DNA from: Desulfobacula sp.
GTDB taxonomy: Bacteria > Desulfobacterota > Desulfobacteria > Desulfobacterales > Desulfobacteraceae
DNA length: 7,701 nucleotides
NCBI GenBank assembly: GCA_018702715.1
Contig: JABIYQ010000354.1
Span: 1 to 7,701 of the forward strand
Direction of reading: 5' to 3'
Below are positions 6,333-7,701 of the stretch, piece by piece. The number at the start of each line of letters is the position of its first letter. Position 1 is the first letter of the stretch. Made by a program: the position numbers and the translations under genes. The notes beneath the pieces are model-generated. The model was not told the DNA's origin, ran no database searches, and saw only the letters and a program-made list of their open reading frames with translations.

Positions 6333-7414
6333 TGAACCATCCCCATGGACAGAGCCGTAACAGCCAGCCCAATACCCTTCGTCTGGTCGCCTGGGAAACC
6401 ACAAGAAGGTGCAACCTTGCCTGCAAGCATTGCAGGGCAACAGCAGAAGACCATCCCTATGAGAATGAACTTGATACCCAGGCTGCTTTTAATTTATTAA
6501 AACAGATTAAAGAAGTTGGAGAGCCTATTATAATTCTAACAGGAGGAGAGCCGCTTTTAAGGGATGATATTTTTGATATTGCAGCATTTGGAACAAAATT
6601 AGGGCTACGCATGGTGATGGCGCCCAATGGAACATTGATCACCCATGATGTTGCCCAGAAGATGAAAGATTCAGGCATAAAAAGAATCAGCATCAGTCTT
6701 GATGGTTCAACTGCTGAAACCCATGATGCTTTCAGAGGAATAAAAAATGCCTTTGAAAAATCCATCCAGGGCATTGAGATAATCAAACAAGCCGGCATTG
6801 AATTTCAAATCAACACCACTATAACAAAAACTAATCTGGATCAAATACCGAAAATCTTAAAGCTTGCAGAAAATTTAGGAGCCGTTGCCCATCATATTTT
6901 TCTTCTTGTTCCAACAGGGCGTGGAAAATATATTGTGGACACTGAAATCAATGCAAGAGAATATGAAGAAACCTTAAACTGGTTTTATGACCAAAGTCAA
7001 AAAACAAGCCTCCAGCTTAAAGCAACCTGTGCACCACATTATTATAGAATTTTACGGCAACGAGCCAAAAAAGACGGCAAAAAAGTAACATTTGAGTCCC
7101 ATGGCCTGGATGCAGTCACAAGAGGATGTCTTGCAGGAACGGGATTTTGTTTTATTTCCCATGTGGGCAGAGTGCAGACATGTGGTTTCCTTGATGTGGA
7201 ATGTGGAGATATCACCAAAAAGAGCTTTAAGGATGTCTGGGAAAACTCCCAGGTTTTCAATACCTTGAGAGATTTTAATAATCTTGAAGGCAAATGCGGC
7301 ATCTGTGAATTTAAACAGGTTTGCGCCGGGTGCCGGGCTCGAGCCTATGAGGCAACGGGCAGTTATCTGGCTCAGGAGCCTTTGTGTTCCTATAAACCCA
7401 AAAAAAACCAATAA
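6332..7414 (+). CDS. ahbD: radical SAM Fe-coproporphyrin III decarboxylase (heme synthase) AhbD
   Basis: AhbD performs the last step of the alternative heme pathway, the oxygen-independent oxidative decarboxylation of the two propionates of Fe-coproporphyrin III to vinyls, giving heme b. The 360 residues show the radical SAM motif CNLACKHC (Cys27, Cys31, Cys34), GGEP at 71-74, APNGTLI at 97-103 and ISLDG at 121-125. The KATCAPHYYRI segment (230-240, with Cys233 and His236) is characteristic of AhbD. The C-terminal SPASM-like part is cysteine-rich: Cys266, Cys273, Cys284, Cys291, Cys322, Cys325, Cys331, Cys334 and Cys352; a subset should bind the auxiliary 4Fe-4S cluster. The start shares one base with the hemB stop; the nearest ribosome binding site, AAGGGAG (6314-6320), is rather far away (11 bases), so reinitiation after hemB may help. 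It is paralogous to ahbC. It is the last supported gene, and no terminator is obvious after it. Confidence 0.93.
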   Translation: MNHPHGQSRNSQPNTLRLVAWETTRRCNLACKHCRATAEDHPYENELDTQAAFNLLKQIKEVGEPIIILTGGEPLLRDDIFDIAAFGTKLGLRMVMAPNGTLITHDVAQKMKDSGIKRISISLDGSTAETHDAFRGIKNAFEKSIQGIEIIKQAGIEFQINTTITKTNLDQIPKILKLAENLGAVAHHIFLLVPTGRGKYIVDTEINAREYEETLNWFYDQSQKTSLQLKATCAPHYYRILRQRAKKDGKKVTFESHGLDAVTRGCLAGTGFCFISHVGRVQTCGFLDVECGDITKKSFKDVWENSQVFNTLRDFNNLEGKCGICEFKQVCAGCRARAYEATGSYLAQEPLCSYKPKKNQ

Positions 7415-7701
7415 ATTATCGATCAAGGGCTGAATCATAACGTCTATAAAATATTCTTTCGGATTTACATGAAACCTGCTGCTGTGACAACTATCATCGG
7501 GGAGTCTTCTATGGCAAGGCCATCAGAAAATTTGGAATCAAGGTGATGGTGATATACTCAAGATATGCAGGAATATGAAACCCGGCTAAACCATAATATC
7601 CAAGGACCCATAAACACTCTTTTTTGCCATTAACTGTTTATTTTCCGGTTTTGATGGTTTTGATGGTAGAAAAGAGGGGCTATTAGCAACAAGGTTGTAT
7701 G
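7415..7701. other. region after ahbD without a supportable gene
   Basis: I find no gene with a start codon, ribosome binding site and recognisable product here. The plus strand has one 42-codon open stretch (7450-7575) that begins after a TAA and has no usable start. The minus strand has a frame open from the window edge down to a TAG at 7586-7588, which could be the 3' end of a gene lying beyond the window or chance. No good hairpin with a T tract follows ahbD, so the operon may continue past the window or end at a factor-dependent site. Confidence 0.6.
7647..7666. repeat. 9-bp tandem repeat (2.2 copies)
   Basis: GGTTTTGAT occurs twice in perfect tandem (7647-7655, 7656-7664), followed by another GG. 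Read on the minus strand in the frame open from the window edge it would give Pro-Ser-Lys-Pro-Ser-Lys-Pro. It is too short to suggest more than local slippage. Confidence 0.7.

Noticed and set aside
4168..7414. Radical SAM pair as NirJ heme d1 or peptide-maturase (SPASM/RiPP) enzymes
   Set aside because: Flanking hemB, the AhbC-type N-terminus and the CAPHYYR motif of AhbD fit the alternative heme pathway; no precursor peptide or nir genes are seen.
7415..7701. Intrinsic terminator after ahbD
   Set aside because: I found no stable inverted repeat followed by a T tract; the short GCTATTAGC near 7678-7686 is too weak and has no T run.
1..7701. CRISPR arrays, insertion sequences, phage genes or toxin-antitoxin pairs
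   Set aside because: No repeat-spacer pattern, transposase, terminal inverted repeats or matching small gene pairs are visible.

Overview
The window looks like chromosomal DNA from an anaerobic, sulfate-reducing deltaproteobacterium (Desulfobacterota), probably Desulfobacteraceae-like. The evidence is the siroheme-dependent alternative heme pathway (ahbC, hemB, ahbD in a row, as in sulfate reducers), a moderately AT-rich composition with low-GC intergenic DNA, and the protein sequences themselves. The assignment is by recognition, not by a search.

Region 1 (60-2345) is a housekeeping block: gap (NAD-type glyceraldehyde-3-phosphate dehydrogenase), tpiA (triosephosphate isomerase), secG (Sec translocon subunit) and a tRNA-Leu(GAG), closed by a clear intrinsic terminator at 2313-2345. 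The common gap-pgk-tpiA-secG order is present without pgk. No terminator is visible between secG and the tRNA, so the tRNA may be cotranscribed with the glycolytic genes.

Region 2 (about 2390-7414) is a tight four-gene operon. A ClpX-like AAA+ unfoldase of unusual architecture comes first, then ahbC, hemB and ahbD, with start and stop codons overlapping at every junction (ATGA, TAATG, TAATG). HemB makes porphobilinogen early in tetrapyrrole synthesis. AhbC and AhbD are radical SAM enzymes that carry out the last two steps of the alternative pathway (12,18-didecarboxysiroheme to Fe-coproporphyrin III to heme b). The first gene is the most interesting part of the window. It lacks the N-terminal zinc-binding domain of ClpX but keeps the IGF loop that docks ClpP. 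It has a modified pore-entrance loop and about 160 extra C-terminal residues that appear to contain a second, degenerate copy of the AAA+ small domain. Its translational coupling to heme genes suggests a dedicated remodelling or quality-control factor for tetrapyrrole synthesis. That function is inference.

Region 3 (7415-7701) has no gene I can support. It holds a start-less 42-codon open stretch, a minus-strand open frame running off the window edge, and a 9-bp tandem repeat. No convincing terminator follows ahbD.
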